The position numbers and the translations under genes were made by a program. A stretch of 64,000 nucleotides of DNA from NCBI GenBank assembly GCA_949752795.1, contig OX457059.1, positions 175,534,242 through 175,598,241 of the forward strand, read 5' to 3'. Of this stretch, positions 23,560 to 36,184 are shown one piece after another. This DNA is from Hyperoodon ampullatus. Lineage: Eukaryota; Chordata; Mammalia; Artiodactyla; Ziphiidae. The notes beneath the pieces are model-generated. The model was not told the DNA's origin. It worked only from the letters and a program-made list of their open reading frames with translations, and did not search any database. Numbering within the stretch: the stretch's first letter is position 1; each line of letters opens with the position of its first letter.

Positions 23560-23640
23560 CGTGGTCACAGCCCCGGTCACAGCTGCGGGCACGGCTGCAG
23601 TCACGGCCACGGTCGCGGCTGCGGGCACGGCCATGGTCCT
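23560..23640. repeat. Hexamer-based GGTCAC/GGGCAC/GGCTGC repeat
   Basis: About 80 bp of imperfect hexamers (GGTCAC, GGGCAC, GGCTGC, AGTCAC, GGCCAC, GGTCGC) with a weak 36-bp higher-order period. It is open in all forward frames only because of the repeat. Confidence 0.75.
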
Positions 23641-24099
23641 ACAATCCCAGTCACACAGCCAGGCCCTCGGCGTCTCGCGGAGGCCTGCGGGTCTGGAGAG
23701 GGATTCTTCCTTTTCCCCCGCGGGTTGGCCAAGGTCGTGGAAACACACCCCAGACACAGGTGCCCTTTGCCCTCGTCCTGCCTCCAGTCCTCGGGCTGGG
23801 CAGGGCGGGCACTGGAGGCCGTCCAGCTCTGCTGGTGCTCATTCTGTTGTCCAGACCCCGCTGTTCCTCTCTCCAGGCCCCCCTCCCGGCCGCCCCCGGC
23901 TCACCGCTGCCCCAGGGGTCCCACACCTGCCCCAGGGGCACAGCCCCACACCCTGATGTCCAGCTGTGACGCTTGGCCTGCCTTCCCCACCCCCTCAAGG
24001 ACCCACTCATCTCGTGGCCCTGGGCAGCAGTGCGTGTCCAGCAGGGGCCAGGAAGGACGCCTGCGGTGAGCGGGAGGCCAGGCCAGTGCTGGCACTCCT

Positions 24100-24730
24100 G
24101 TGGAGCACATTCACGTTGCTGTGCAGCCAGCACCACCATCCTCTCCAGAACTTTCTCATCTTCCTACACCGACACTGTGCGCCCGTTGAACACTGACTCC
24201 CCCGGCCCCGGCCCCACCGTCCTCCTCTGTCTCCAGGAATCTGCCTCCTCTGGGTCCCTTACGTGAGTGGGATCCTACAGGATCTGTCCTTTTGTGACCG
24301 GTGTATCTCACTGAGCGTCACGTCCTCAAGGTCCGTCCATGCTGGAAGCCTGGGTCGGGATTTCCTTCCTTTCTAAGGCTGGATAATGCTCCGCTGTGTG
24401 AATGGACCGCCTCGTGTTTACCCTTCATCTGCTGATGGACACTCGGGCGCCTCCACCTCTTGGCTATTGTGAATGTGCTGCTGTGAACACGGGTGGACGC
24501 ACATCTCCTCGAGACCCTGCTTTCAGTTCTTTTGGATCGGTGCCCAGGAGTGGAATTGCTGGGCCACACGGTAGCTTTATGCTTCATTTTTGGAGGAAGC
24601 TCCGTCCCGTTTTCCACGGCGGCTGCACCACTTCATGTTCCCTCCGAGAGTGAACGAGGGCCCCCGTTTCTCAACATCCTCGCCTGTTAGTCTGTTTGCT
24701 CGATAATAGCCACCCTAACGGGTGCCGAGG
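24100..24730 (-). mobile_element. LINE-1 (L1M-type) 3' fragment
   Basis: Antisense L1 landmarks occur in order: 'cgttgctgtgcagccagcaccaccatc', 'ggatcctacagg', 'catctgctgatggacac', 'cttggctattgtgaatgtgctgctgtgaacacggg', 'caggagtggaattgctgggcc', 'cacttcatgttcc', 'tcaacatcctcgcc' and 'atagccaccctaacgggtg'. It is old, with no ORF of note. Confidence 0.85.
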
Positions 24731-26469
24731 TTTTCTCACACGCTGGGAACGTGTGCTGCCCCGGATCCGGGAGCTGGGGCCGCCTGGGGACCAGCGCTGT
24801 GTTCGCTCAGAGCAGCGGCACCGGCACTTTTGACTGGCTCTGGCGGGCTGTCCCGAGAACCGCCGCGGTGCCCGGCCGAGCCGCTCCCCCTGCTGCGCAC
24901 GCGCACCTGAAGTGGTGGTGGGGGGAGGACTGCCTCCGCCTGCCTGTCACGGGGTCGCTGCCTCGTGGTCTGGACGTAGCTCGGCTCACCTGGGGTACCC
25001 GGGGAGGTGACTAGAGTGGCAGCCGAGCCCCCAGTCTCTGACTTCTTTGCGGAAGCCTGACGGTCCAGTCGGAAGCAGGAGCCTCTCCAGGAGGCCCTTC
25101 GAGCCTCCTGCCCGCCCCCGCTCTCTGGGGGATGCCACCGTGTAGACACGGGCCAGCGATGGCCCCCGGCGCGGCCAGGTCTGGTGCCGGGGCTTCCTGT
25201 CTGTTCTCTGCTCCCAGGAGGCACTTACTGGGATGCCCCCCGACCCCCGGCCCCCAACCCCGGCTGCAAGGTCCCGTCCCTTATGAAAGAGATGAACATA
25301 CCTGGCCTAGGGGTTCCCCTGGGTGAGAGGAAGCAGCGACCAGGGCCCTTCTGAGCTCCGCCTCCCCCATGCCAGGCTGGGCCGTGTCCCCTCCCGGCCA
25401 CCTCCCCTGTCGCCCCTGGTGGCCCTCGTCCTCTGCCTCCCCCCCCCCAGGCGGCCTGGAAGCCCAGGGTTCTCTACCGGTGCCCGTCCAGGTGTGTCCG
25501 AGGCTGCAGGTCCAGGGACGGGCGGAAGCCTCTCCCCTTCTTCCTGCTGTCAACGCAAGGGCCCCGGGCAGAAGTCTGGGCAGGTTTCAGGGGGTGGGAG
25601 CCCTGAGCCGAGCCCCTCCCTCCCTCACTTCGGGCCAACCTCCGCTCTCCTGCCCCGTGAAATTTCCCCTGACGCCACAGAGGTCCCCAGACCGGCGCTC
25701 ACTGAGGGGGCACCTCCTCGCGGCCAGCCTCCCCCGGGGGCCCCGCGGGTCTCCTGGCGGGAGCCCCAGGGGTCTCCTGGTGGGAGCAAGTGCCGTGGCC
25801 TCTGGAGGGTCCTGGAGCTGCCAAAGCTGGCCACCTTGATGGGGCAGCAGCAGGTCACTGGACTAGCCTCGTGTAGACCAAACAGGTGCGATTTCCAGTG
25901 ATTTTCACCCTATTTTCTGAACCACATCCAGAAATAAAGTCATGGAGTTGACATCAAAGGCTTCCTGAGCTTTGTAACTTTCCTTTTCAGGGGAAAATAG
26001 CATCGGGTGCCCTGGACTGCCCTGGCGTGGACGTCCCTCCCACGTGGGCTGACCCCCGCCTGCAGGCTCGCGGCCCAGGAGTCGGGTGACAGGGCGCAGC
26101 ACAGATTCCCAGCCTCTGACGACAGCCAGACGTCTTCTCCTTCTGAATCACCTGGTTTCGGGGCAGAGGAATAATGCAGCGCCGTGGAAGCGGGGCTGTC
26201 TGGCATCTGTGAATGTAATCCCAGCCGGGATCTTTTATTTCCTTCCAATTTAATCATGTCAGTTACACCCCACCAGAGTCAGGCTGTAACTTTCCCCTAA
26301 GACAATGACTCCTGGGTGCTCTCATGTTTATTCCGTGGCAGTTTCGGAGGCCCTGGCCTGGCCCTGGATCGAGTGGCATTTGGGGTGGAGGCGGCCAATG
26401 CCGGCCGGGCACCTGGAGGCCACCCCCTCCCGACCGCTGGGGACCCTGGAGGTGAATCCATAATGTCTT

Positions 26470-26915
26470 CTTACTATCCGTATCAAATTCCTAAAACTAC
26501 TGCAACAAATGATCCAAACTGGTAGCTTAAAGCAATACAAACGTGCCCTCGCACAGTCTGGAAGCTACGAGTCCTAAATCAAGGTGTGCGCTCCCTCCAG
26601 AGGCTCTGGGAGGACCTTTCCTGCCTGGTCCAGCTCCCAGGGCTCCAGGTGTCTCTGGCTTGTGGCTGCATCTCTCTGCCCTCTGCCTCTGTTGACGCTT
26701 GACCTCCTGCCCTGTATCTCTCCTCTGGTGTCTTCAAATCTCTCTTACAGCCACCAATTGTGCTGGATTAGGGCCACCCTAACCCCTACCACCTAACCTT
26801 AACTCACTTGCCTCTTCAATGACCCTATTCCCAATATGGCCAAGTTCACAGCTGTTGGGTATTAGGGCATCAGCGCATCTTTGGGGGACCCAGTTGGACC
26901 CACCACACTGCCTTT
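26470..26915 (-). mobile_element. MaLR/ERVL-type LTR fragment
   Basis: The plus strand reads 'actggtagcttaaagcaata', 'ctggaagctacgagtcctaaatcaaggtgt', 'ggattagggccaccctaac', 'gaccctattcccaatatggcc' and 'tgggggacccagttggacccaccaca', which is the reverse complement layout of MLT1/MST-like LTRs. No internal retroviral region flanks it. Confidence 0.65.
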
Positions 26916-27129
26916 GTCATTTTCGCAGGCTCTGCCGTGCTGACCACTTTTTCTCACACGTTTTGCTAGGCTGTATTTTCATCATCATTTAATTCAAAAT
27001 ATTATCTGCCTTCAACTGTGGCTTCTTCTCCAGCACATGCGTTTCTTGGAATGAGTTGCTGAGCTGCAGGCACCTGGGGGTCCCCATTACTTCTCAGGCT
27101 GATTTCCTGTCTCTGGGGTCCAAGATGCG

Positions 27130-27875
27130 GCTGTGTTATTTCACTCTTTGAAATCAGTTGAGATTTGCTCTGTGGTGCAGACCATGATCCGTTTTGCTTA
27201 CTGTTTTAGTGAATTTGTGGAGAATGAGAGTCTGTGGTTGGTGGGTGCGTGTTCTGGAATCTGTCAGTTAGGTCCGTCTTTTTACCTGCGTGGTTCAAAT
27301 CTTTATCTCTACAGCTTTGGGAGTTTTCTTGGTCCACTTGTCCTGTCGTTAGAGAGGCATCTCAGGCTCTCTGTCGGAGTGAAGTGTCTCCTCGTTTCCT
27401 CTGTCACCCTGCCGTGTGGGGCTCTGTCACGAGCGCAGGGGTCGGGGGCTCCCCTCTCAGTGTGTCTCCCTCCACCGCCTTCTTTGGTGTCAAGTATGTA
27501 TTTTTTACTCTTGTGCTGTCTCCCGTTAGCTGGTTGGTCACACGTCCTCCTGTTCTCGGTGGTGCTGCCCTCTGCTTGTTCAGGGAAATTAGCACTTTCC
27601 ACACAGCCCAGGACCCCAGGACTCCCCCCACCTCGTGGGTGCCATTCTTGTGTTTAACCCACCGACGTATTTAAGGTTTTGCGCGTTTAAACACTTACCC
27701 CCATAGCCGTTGCCGGCTTCTGCAGTCCACGTTCTGGCCCATTTCCCTATGTCCTTATGCTTCGGTTATTCTGTGTTTCTGTGCTTCTGTTGAGAACCTT
27801 ATTCTAGCTGCCTTCAGCTTGGGAAGAACTCTCTGAGGTTTTGCTTGTCTGGAGATGTCTTTATTTTTGCCTTCC
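27130..27875 (-). mobile_element. Old LINE-1 ORF2 fragment
   Basis: Antisense landmarks such as 'tgagatttgctctgtggtgcagaccatgatccg', 'ctggaatctgtcagttagg', 'ttttcttggtccacttgtcctg' and, near the end, 'gggaagaactctctgaggttttgcttgtctggag' follow the order of the L1 ORF2 endonuclease/RT region in old copies. It is strongly diverged. A younger L1 3' end abuts it at about 27880. Confidence 0.6.
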
Positions 27876-27879
27876 TTTT

Positions 27880-28470
27880 TTCAAATTGAAGTATAGTTGA
27901 TTTACAATGTTGTGTTAGTTTCAGGTGTACAGCTCACCCACATGTGAACACACACACACACATATGTATTCTCTTTTTCAGATTCTTTTCCCTTGTAGGT
28001 TATTACAAAATACTGAGTATAGTTCCCTGTGCTGTACAGTAGGTCCTTGTCATTTATCTATTTGATATGTAGTAGTGAGTACATGTTAAATCCCAAACTC
28101 CTAATTTATCCCTCTCCCTCACTTCCCCTCTGGTAACCGTAAGTTTGTTTTCTATGTCTGGGGGTCTGTTTTTGCTTTGTAAATAAGTTCATTTGTATCT
28201 TTTTTTTTAAGATTCCACATATAAGCAATAGCATATGATATTTTTCTTTCTCTGACTTCAGTTAGTATGACAATCTCTAGGTCCATCCATGTTGCTGCAG
28301 ATGGCATTATTTCACTCTTTTTTATGGCTGAGTAGTATTCCATTGTGTATACGTGCCACATCTCCTTTATCCACTCCTCTGTCGACAGACACTTAGGCTG
28401 CTTCCATGTCCTGGCCACTGTAATTAGTGCTGCAGGGAACATTGGGGAGCAGACATCTTTCTTTTTCAAC
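27880..28470 (-). mobile_element. 5'-truncated LINE-1, cetartiodactyl 3' end
   Basis: The plus strand begins with the L1 3' UTR in reverse ('gaagtatagttgatttacaat', 'caggtgtacag', 'gctgtacagtaggtccttg') and goes on to the end of ORF2. The minus-strand translation includes YTMEYYSAIKKSE and WMDLEIVILTEV, the conserved ORF2 C-terminus. The copy stops at about 28465 by 5' truncation. An embedded CA run sits at 27946-27964. Confidence 0.9.
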
Positions 28471-29050
28471 TACCACATTTGCTGGCGTGGGCACCTGGTG
28501 GGCAGCCGCTTTCCTTGGGCACCTTAAACACTCTTCCTGTCCCCTCTGGCCTTGTCCCTCCTCTGACTGCCTCCCAAGATGAAGTTGCACGTCTTTCCTG
28601 GTTTTGCTTTTTTTGATGTGCATCCCCATTCTCCTCGGGAGCCAAGTGTAGCAGTTAGACGGTCTCATCCCTGATTTTATTTTTCCTCTGTGCTCAGCAC
28701 TCCTTTGTATCACAGAGTTTGGCCCCTGGACTTTGTCTCTGGGAGGATCGGGCTCTTGCCTTGGGCACAGATTGACTTGGCAGATTCTGAGTGACCTTGG
28801 CCTTCAGTGGCAATCAGAGCTTATTTTGAAAATGTATTTTTAACTCATTGCCCTGAGAAAATAGAAATTAGTGGCTTGCAGTATTTACACACAAAAAGCT
28901 GTTCTCTGTAAGTGCAGGATGTAAGTTACTCTTACTAGCACAGCCCTCTCTGCTCTCCCGTGATTCAGGCCAAGTATTTAAGGTTTAAATGAGGTGAACT
29001 GAGAGATAGTATCTAACTCAGAAACGGTTAATCAAACTTACTTGCTTTCT

Positions 29051-30164
29051 CCACGACCTGGCTACTGTAAGTAGAGCTGCAATGAACACTGTGGTACATG
29101 ACTCTTTTTGAATTATGGTTTTCTCAAGGTATATGCCCAGTACTGGGATGGCTGGGTCATATGGTAGTTCTATTTTTAGTTTTTTAAGGAACCTCCTTAC
29201 TGTTCTCCATAGTGGTTGTATCAATTTACATTCCCACCAACAGTGCAAGAGGGTTCCCTTTTCTCCACACCCTCTCCAGCATTTGTTGTTTGTAGATTTT
29301 TTGACGATGGCCATTCTGACCGGTGTGAGGTGATACCTCATTGTAGTTTTGATTTGCATTTCTGTAATAATTAGTGATGTTGAGCATCTTTTCATGTGCC
29401 TCTTGACCGTCTGTATGTCTTCCTTGGTGAAATGTCTATTTAGGTCTTCTGCCCATTTTTTAACTGGATTGTTTGTTTTTTTGGTAGTGAGCTCCATGAG
29501 CTGTTTGTATATTTTAGAGATTAATCCTTTGTCTGTTGTTTCACTTGCAAATATTTTCTCCCATTCTGAGGGTTGTCTTTTTATCTTGTTTATGGTTTCC
29601 TTTGCTGTCCATCAGCAGATGAATGGATAAAGAAGATGCGGCACATATATACAATGGAGTATTACTCAGCCATAAAAAGAAATGAAATTGAGTTATTTGT
29701 AGTGAGGTGGATGGACCTAGAGTCTGTCATACAGAGTGAAGTAAGTCAGAAAGAGAAAAACAAATACTGTATGCTAACACATATATATGGAATCTAAAAG
29801 AAAAAAGAGTGGACTGATGAACCTAGTTGCAGGGCAGGAATAAACAGGTAGACACAGACAATGGACTTGAAGACAAGGGGTGGGAGGGAAAGCAGGGGCA
29901 AAGTGAGAGTGGCATGGACATATATACACAACTGAATGTAAAATAGATAGCTAGTGGGAAGCAGCCGCATAGCACAGGGAGATCAGCTCGGTGCTCTGTG
30001 ACCACCTAGAGGGGTGGGAGAGGGAGGGTGGGAAGGAGACGCAAGAGGGAGGGGATATGGGGACATGTGTATGCATATGGCTGATTCGCTTTGTTGTGCA
30101 ACAGAAACTAACGCAGTGTTGTGAAGCAATTATACTCCAACAAAGATCTATTTTTTAAAAAAAA
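29051..30164 (+). mobile_element. Twin-primed (5'-inverted) LINE-1 insertion
   Basis: The right part (about 29608-30164, + strand) is an L1 3' end: the ORF2 C-terminus (YTMEYYSAIKRNE, WMDLESVIQSEVSQ), the 3' UTR and a short A-tail. The left part (29051-29607) is the adjoining upstream ORF2 segment in inverted orientation (minus-strand [17 protein letters not shown] ... [19 protein letters not shown]). The two parts are nearly contiguous in L1 order, with roughly 13 bp missing, and they meet at a 'tgt' overlap (29606-29608). Candidate target-site duplications are ACTTACTTGCTTTCT (29036-29050) and ACATACTTCCCTTCT (30167-30181), 12 of 15 identical. All of this is the signature of twin priming. 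The element cannot be active. Confidence 0.88.
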
Positions 30165-30439
30165 GGACATACTTCCCTTCTCTCTCTCTTCATGGAGCAG
30201 AAGAAAGCCAAGAAAAGGAGGTGGGTTTGGTTCAGTTTGCCAAGCAGATTTGAAGTTTCAAGCCTCGGGTGGCGGCTCAGCCTGCTTGGGAAACGTTTGG
30301 CAGAATCGGCTGCCCCCAGGTCTGTGTGTCCGCGGCCCCCAGACACGCACACGTGCATCCCCCAGAGGCTCGTGTGCGGCGGTCTCAGCCCAGAGCCATG
30401 CGGGGCCCCAGCCTGTGGGCGGCAGGTCCTCTCCCTGGG

Positions 30440-30535
30440 CCTCAGGACCGTTGGTGTGACCTTGGGACAGGTCCCGGTCACTTTATCTGTGCTGTGGGTA
30501 ATAATAGGATAGAAATCGCTGCCCTGGGCGCTGGA
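30440..30535 (+). repeat. MIR SINE fragment
   Basis: 'ggtgtgaccttgggacaggtc' followed by 'ctttatctgtgctgtgggtaataatagga' matches the core and 3' part of MIR in order. Limits are approximate. Confidence 0.6.
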
Positions 30536-30829
30536 GGGTGACCCGCTTATCTCTGGGCTTCAGCAGCTGTTTAATTTAAAAGATTGTAAAGTATTTTTGT
30601 CTCAGTGAGTCTGGCACATGCCACCAAATGTAGCAGGTCCAGGGAAGCATACAGCAGAGGGTCAGCGCCTTCCCCTCCAGCCGTGGAGATGCCGCCTGTC
30701 TCCTCCCACCTGTCTCCTCCCGGGGCTGGGGGGTGGGGGGTGTGTGTGTGCATATGTGTGCACCTCTGTGTGATTCCTGACACAAAGGGGAACCTAGTTC
30801 AGATGCTCGTGATTCTTACTTAGATCCAT

Positions 30830-31635
30830 AACCTGGACAGTGTCCCCCACCACTCTATACAGGGGAAAGCATGTACTAAAGCAAATAGTCAAGAGGTGGA
30901 AGCAACCCAGGTGTCCGTCGATGGATGATGGACAAACACAATGTGGTCCATTCAGACCACGGACTATGATTCGCCCTTCAAAGGAAGGACCTTCTGACAC
31001 AAGCTGCAATGGGAAGGGCCTTGAGGACTCTGCTGAGCTGGTCGGGAAGGGACGGGCACCGTGCATGTCCCCTGTATAAGGACAGAAGGAATGAGGTCCA
31101 TAGAGACGGAGACCAGGGTGACGGGTCCCTGGGGCCGGGGAGGGGGCGGGGAGTTAGGGTTTAATGAGTTTCGGTTTTGCAAGATGAAAAAGTCCCAGAG
31201 ATGGAGGCGGTGGTGGCCGCACATCCACGTGGTGAAAAGTTAAACTGAGGCACAGAGCTCACGTGAGTGAGCACGGATCCGAATCTGGCAGTGTTTGTGG
31301 GGGCCCCACCCGCTAGGAATGGGGGGCTTTTGTGGAGACAGCAGGGCAACTTGATGGGCCTCCGCCTGGGTGTGGCCTCCTTGGGGAGCCCCCGCTCTGT
31401 GATGGTGGCTCTGTGTGACGGGGCCTCTCGCGCTTCCTGCTCTGACTCTGGCTGGGCTTCTGTTTGACGTTTAGGCCACCAAGGCACCAGAGTGACCGCA
31501 CGTAGTGGCCTCCTTGATTTATTATGGTGGCCAGCGTGAGTGTTCTGATGCCACTGGGCTGCTCACTCAATTACAGGTAAAATGGTTAACTTTATGTTAT
31601 GGGTATTTTACCACAATTAAACAACATTCATTTTT
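30830..31635 (+). mobile_element. LINE-1 (L1M-type) 3' part, interrupted
   Basis: L1 landmarks run from 'caagaggtggaagcaacccaggtgtccgtcgatgg' through 'atgaggtccatagagacggagaccagg' to about 31245. The L1 3' terminus ('gtaaaatggttaactttatgttatgggtattttaccacaattaaa') reappears only at 31576-31620. The roughly 320 bp in between do not look like L1 and may be a nested insertion. Confidence 0.7.
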
Positions 31636-32944
31636 TTAAAAAGGGAAAGAAAAGCTGAAAGGAGTAGACGGTTTGATGCGTTTCTGAGCCTGCTGTTAAA
31701 GGCAGGCCTGGCAGCACCCGTGGCCTGGGCCACAGCCCGAGGTCCCCGCTGACCTAGGGTGACACTCGGCGGGTTTGAGGCTGCGCCCCAAAACCTCAGC
31801 TGCTCCTCGCCAGGCCTGCGAGGGGGTCAGGGGTGGACGCTGTGTCTGCCCGGTGAAGGACTCCAGGCTGACCCAGTGACCCAGCGGCCACCCCCCATGG
31901 GGGCTCGGGGGGAGGGGCAGCGACGTGGCTGCTGGTCCCGAGAGACAGAGTGGGGACGCTGGGACCAGAGGGGCCGGGACAGCGCAGCCCCACCCGGGCC
32001 ACAGGGCTGCAGTGCCCAGCGCCCAGCCTTCCCGAGACCCCTCGGGAGCTTGCAGGAGTGGGGTGCAAGGCGGTGGCCCCGCCCAGGACTACCGTGGGGA
32101 CCCAGAGGGTGTCCCCTGCTGAGCTCAGTGAGCCCAGAAAGGGTGGGAAACAGCGGAGGCTGAGGCTGGGGCTGGGGCGGCAGGGGTCTCACCTCTGAGA
32201 GAGCACCTGGCCTGCTGCCTGGCCCACCAGGCAGGCCAGTCCCCTGAGGAGGCTTAGAGGCCCTACTCAGCTGCCCCGGGGTTGGGAGTCTGGGGCACAG
32301 ACCCCCAGGTGACCAGCGAGATGCCTCGAGCAGACGCTGGCCAGAGGAAGGCAGACGTCCTCCCAGCCCTGGCGTCTTCGTTTTCCCCATCCACGCAGCA
32401 CCCAGCACTGCCGGCGGCCTCCTGTCCAGCCCCCATGCCACAGCCCGTCTGGGGAGATGCCTGCAGTCTGCTCCCCTTGGGCCTGGGGCCCAAGCTGGCA
32501 CCACAGGGCCCCCACACGCCGCTGCCCCCTCCATCCGCCTGCTGGCCGGGGCCTCCTTCCCCCATGCCCACTCCTCGTGCCCTGTGCTTGGTCCACCTCC
32601 GTCCTGCAGCCTGGGGACTCGCCTCCCAGACCAGATGGACCTGCTGGTCCACACTGTGTGTCTAGCCTCAGCTGCAGTGCTGGGGGATGGAGCGTTGAGC
32701 TGATGAAGGAACTGGTCAGTGAAGGAGCCCACGCTTCCCCCAAAGCCTTGTGACCCCCACCCTCTCACGGCCCCCATCAGGGACACCACTGCCCCGGCCC
32801 CTCCCAGGCTGCGTGTGCACGTAGCTGTCCTTCCCTAGGAGAGCTTGTACTGGCTCCCGAGGACACCCGTGGATGTGGGCCAGGCGAGGTCCCGACGACA
32901 GCGGGCTCACGTCCAGGAAAGGCACAGCCCCATCCCAGCCCCCA

Positions 32945-33015
32945 TAGGCTGTGTGACATCTAGCAAGTCACACAGCCTCTCTGGGCCCCACAGAACGGGT
33001 GTCTTTATTGTGCCC
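32945..33015 (+). repeat. MIR SINE core
   Basis: 'ggctgtgtgacatctagcaagtcacacagcctctctgggcc' is a good match to the MIR core, followed by a decayed tail. Confidence 0.7.
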
Positions 33016-36000
33016 GCGGTCGGTTGTCTTTTTCTTTCTCCATGATTAGTTGAGTTCATCCGCACGAAGAGTCAGAGCAGCCCCTGACTCAGGGAGCACC
33101 AGGGACAAGCCCTGCGGGGGGCCTGGGGGCCCTTGGGGCCTGGACGCTGGCCTCCACCCTCCCCAGGAGGCTGTGAGCTACCTGAGGGGAACAGGCTCTG
33201 TGCTCTGACTGTTTTGGTGAACTCGGCGCCCGCCCCCATCAGGGCCTCCTGCCTGCTGGGCTAAGCAGACCGTTGTCTGGGGACCGAGGCACCTCTGATG
33301 GGGGTGTGCCAGCCAGACGGGGCTCCGATGCCGGGCAGACGGCTTTGTGATTGAACAGGTGTTTGCTAGCTGCTCTTTCCTCGTTGACAGAAGGTCGGAA
33401 CAGAAGCTGCCAGGAAGATGAGGGATGCGGACCTGCCGTGATTCAGGGGTGCGGTGACAGCCCTCCAGGAGGGTGGCAGCCGCGTTCTTCCCTGCGAGTT
33501 GCAGACGGGGCTGGATGCCGCGGGTCGGTTTGAGCCTGACTCTGACTCAGAACACGCCTCGGAGCCCTTCTGTCATTCTCCTGTGAGGGATGCACTCACC
33601 ATTCTGTGCCCTGAGCATTCTGTGCCCAGGGATGCCCGCACAGCCCCATCCAGGTCAGAGCGGGGCCTGGTCTGCACTCCAGATACGCCTGCCTGCCTGG
33701 GAGCTGCCATTCTGGCGCTTGGCCATGCGCTGGTCTTCCTGCCCTGGAGCGCCTGGTGGGCAGGACGGTGCAGCCTCCTCTCGTCCCATGGCCGCGCGCA
33801 TCCCATCCGATACACACGCCCTCCCGTTTGCCTGTCGCTGTTGATGGGCATGTGCGTTGTTCACAGCCGGGCCGACCCAATGGTGCTGCTGGGGCCGTCT
33901 TGGGTGTCCCTGGTGCACACACTTTGCCGGGTGGTGACGGAGCCCATGTTACATGCGCGGCGTGTCAGGAAGTCCCCATGCCCTGCCCTGGGCCTTGCTG
34001 CAGTGGTGGGTGGACCCCGTCCCTGGAGGAGCTGCCTCACCTCCACTGTGGAGTCCACGCCCCCCCTTCTTTTCTCAGTGGTCCTTATACAGTCCGGGCC
34101 GGCCTGGGTCGGTAACACAGCTGGCAGCTGCCTTGGGCTCTGGGACCCACTTTACTGCCCCTGATGGCGTCTTTGAGGAGCGGTGGCTGATGCTGCTGAA
34201 GACCACTTAGTTTCCTTTCATGGAGTGTTCCAGGCCACGAGGGAGTCCCCAGCCATCACTTCTGTGTACTTCTGTGTTTTGCAGCCCTCACTTCAGGCTG
34301 TGCTCCTGCAGGCCTCAGGCCTCCCCGATGGCCTCACGGGATGGCCAAACTAGGGGCCGCCCCACAGTGTGCCCTGGGAGCCTGCCAGGTGGCCAGGTTC
34401 ACTGCAGCCCCAGAGAGACCCACGGCAGTCTGAAGGGTGAAAGGGGAGCCTGGCCACCACATCAGCAGAAAGGTCCCAAGTTGACACCAGTGCCACGTAG
34501 TGGAACCTGACGGCTTTTAGTGGGACCGCAAGGCTGGGAGTCACCTGCACGTGTGCCAGGCTGGGGTGGACAGGATTTTGGAGGGAAAAGAGAGCAGCAA
34601 AGGGGAGCCATCGGGCCTGAAGGGAGGTCAGAAGCACTAGGGCTTGAAGCTGGATACTGCTGTCCCCCCAGCCCCTGCCCCGTCCTGGCACAGGAAGCCA
34701 GGGCCAGCCATGCTGCCCATCCTGGACCTCCCTGGGGAAGTCCAGAGTGGGTGGCTGTGTCCCTGCCCTGCACCCTGAGATGTGGCCTCCTGGGGAAGGG
34801 TGGGAGGACCCCTGCCGGCGCCCTGAGCCATCTCGGGCCTGGGGGGGTGTGTCAGGGGAGCCCAGGGGGCTGTGGGCTGGCACGGAGATGGCAGGGTGGG
34901 TGAGACATGCGGCCTGGACCCCTGATGCCCTGAGAGTCCCGGCTGTTCCTGAGGCTGGGACTGGCTGCCGGGGCCCTGGCGCACTTGACCATGGGTGAGA
35001 CGGGCAGCGTGATAGCTGTATGTGGACAGGAGTGGACGGGAGACGGTTTCACACGCGCTCATTGCCCAGCAGAGGCGTGCGTCTGCTCCCAGAGTTTCCA
35101 TGGAGCTGACGGTCCTCGGGGGTTCTGGGGAGCACCGTGGGGTGCTGGCGAGGGCCCTGGGCGTCTGGGCTCCGGCTGTGGCCCCCAGGACAGGGTTGGG
35201 GAAGGTGGCAGCGGTGACCATGGGTCTGGCCTTTGCATCCCCGGATCCCAGTTGCTTGAAAAACGCTGTGTTGTCAGTGGTGCTTCCTTCAGCGTCACTG
35301 GTGAGACTTCAAATGTCCTGCGAATCAGAGAACGAATTCTTTCAGCTCGCCTAGAGCGTCTTCGCCTCCAGCATGTATGTTCTCAGGTGAGGAGGAGCCT
35401 TTGTACTTTCCCAGGTTGAATTTTCACACACCAGACTTTGGTTTCACAAAAATGGGTCAGGGCCCTCCTTGCTGGACCAGCTATAAAATGCAGCTCCACC
35501 CTGTTCCGGACCGTCCACCAGGCGGGAAGGTCTGGCAACGGGGAGCCACCACTTCCTTGAGAATTAAAACAATAGGGGCTCTGATCACCGAGGCTGTGGG
35601 GTTCCCGGGAGCCGGGCCTGCCTCTCTCCCTGCCCCTCCCACAACTGATCGGACCCCGACTCTCTTCAGGCCGAGGCTCGCCAGCTGCCCAGGCGCACAG
35701 GGAAGAACCCCCAGAAATGGTCGGCGTCTTTGGGGTTTCAGCTCAGTTCATTCTGAGTGCGGTTGTCTGGGGTCAGCCTGTAGCCGGCGACTCACCCAAG
35801 CCCTCTCTGGCCTGTCCTGGGCCATGTCCCACCTCCTCCCAGACCCACTCTCACTTTGCTGGTGGGAAGACCCCAGGCTCCGGCAGGAGACTCCCCGAGA
35901 CCAGTCATGCCCAGAGCAGCCTTCTTTGGCCCTGGTTGGTGACTGAGCTTGTCCGGTTGTCTGAACATTCCACGGGGTGACTGTCGAAAGTCCTGCTGGG

Positions 36001-36184
36001 CCTGGCCGGTCCGCTCACCGTTTTGCTTAGCTGGGCTGCTTTCCTTCCCTGCGGTTTTTGGAAAGCTCTTTGCAAAATCCTCAGGTTACAGGGAAAGCTT
36101 TCTCAGGGTGGGGGCTTCTCTCTTTTGTCAAGGGGCTCTGGGTCCTTCTGGTGGAACTCGGGCAAAACCAGCTTCCCCGGGCTG

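Noticed and set aside
29018..29497. 159-codon reverse-transcriptase-like protein
   Set aside because: A fragment of L1 ORF2 in the inverted half of a dead insertion, running into flanking DNA at its end; not a gene.
31827..32789. 320-codon minus-strand frame
   Set aside because: Same reasons: Pro/Gly/Arg-rich chance frame with overlapping open frames on both strands.
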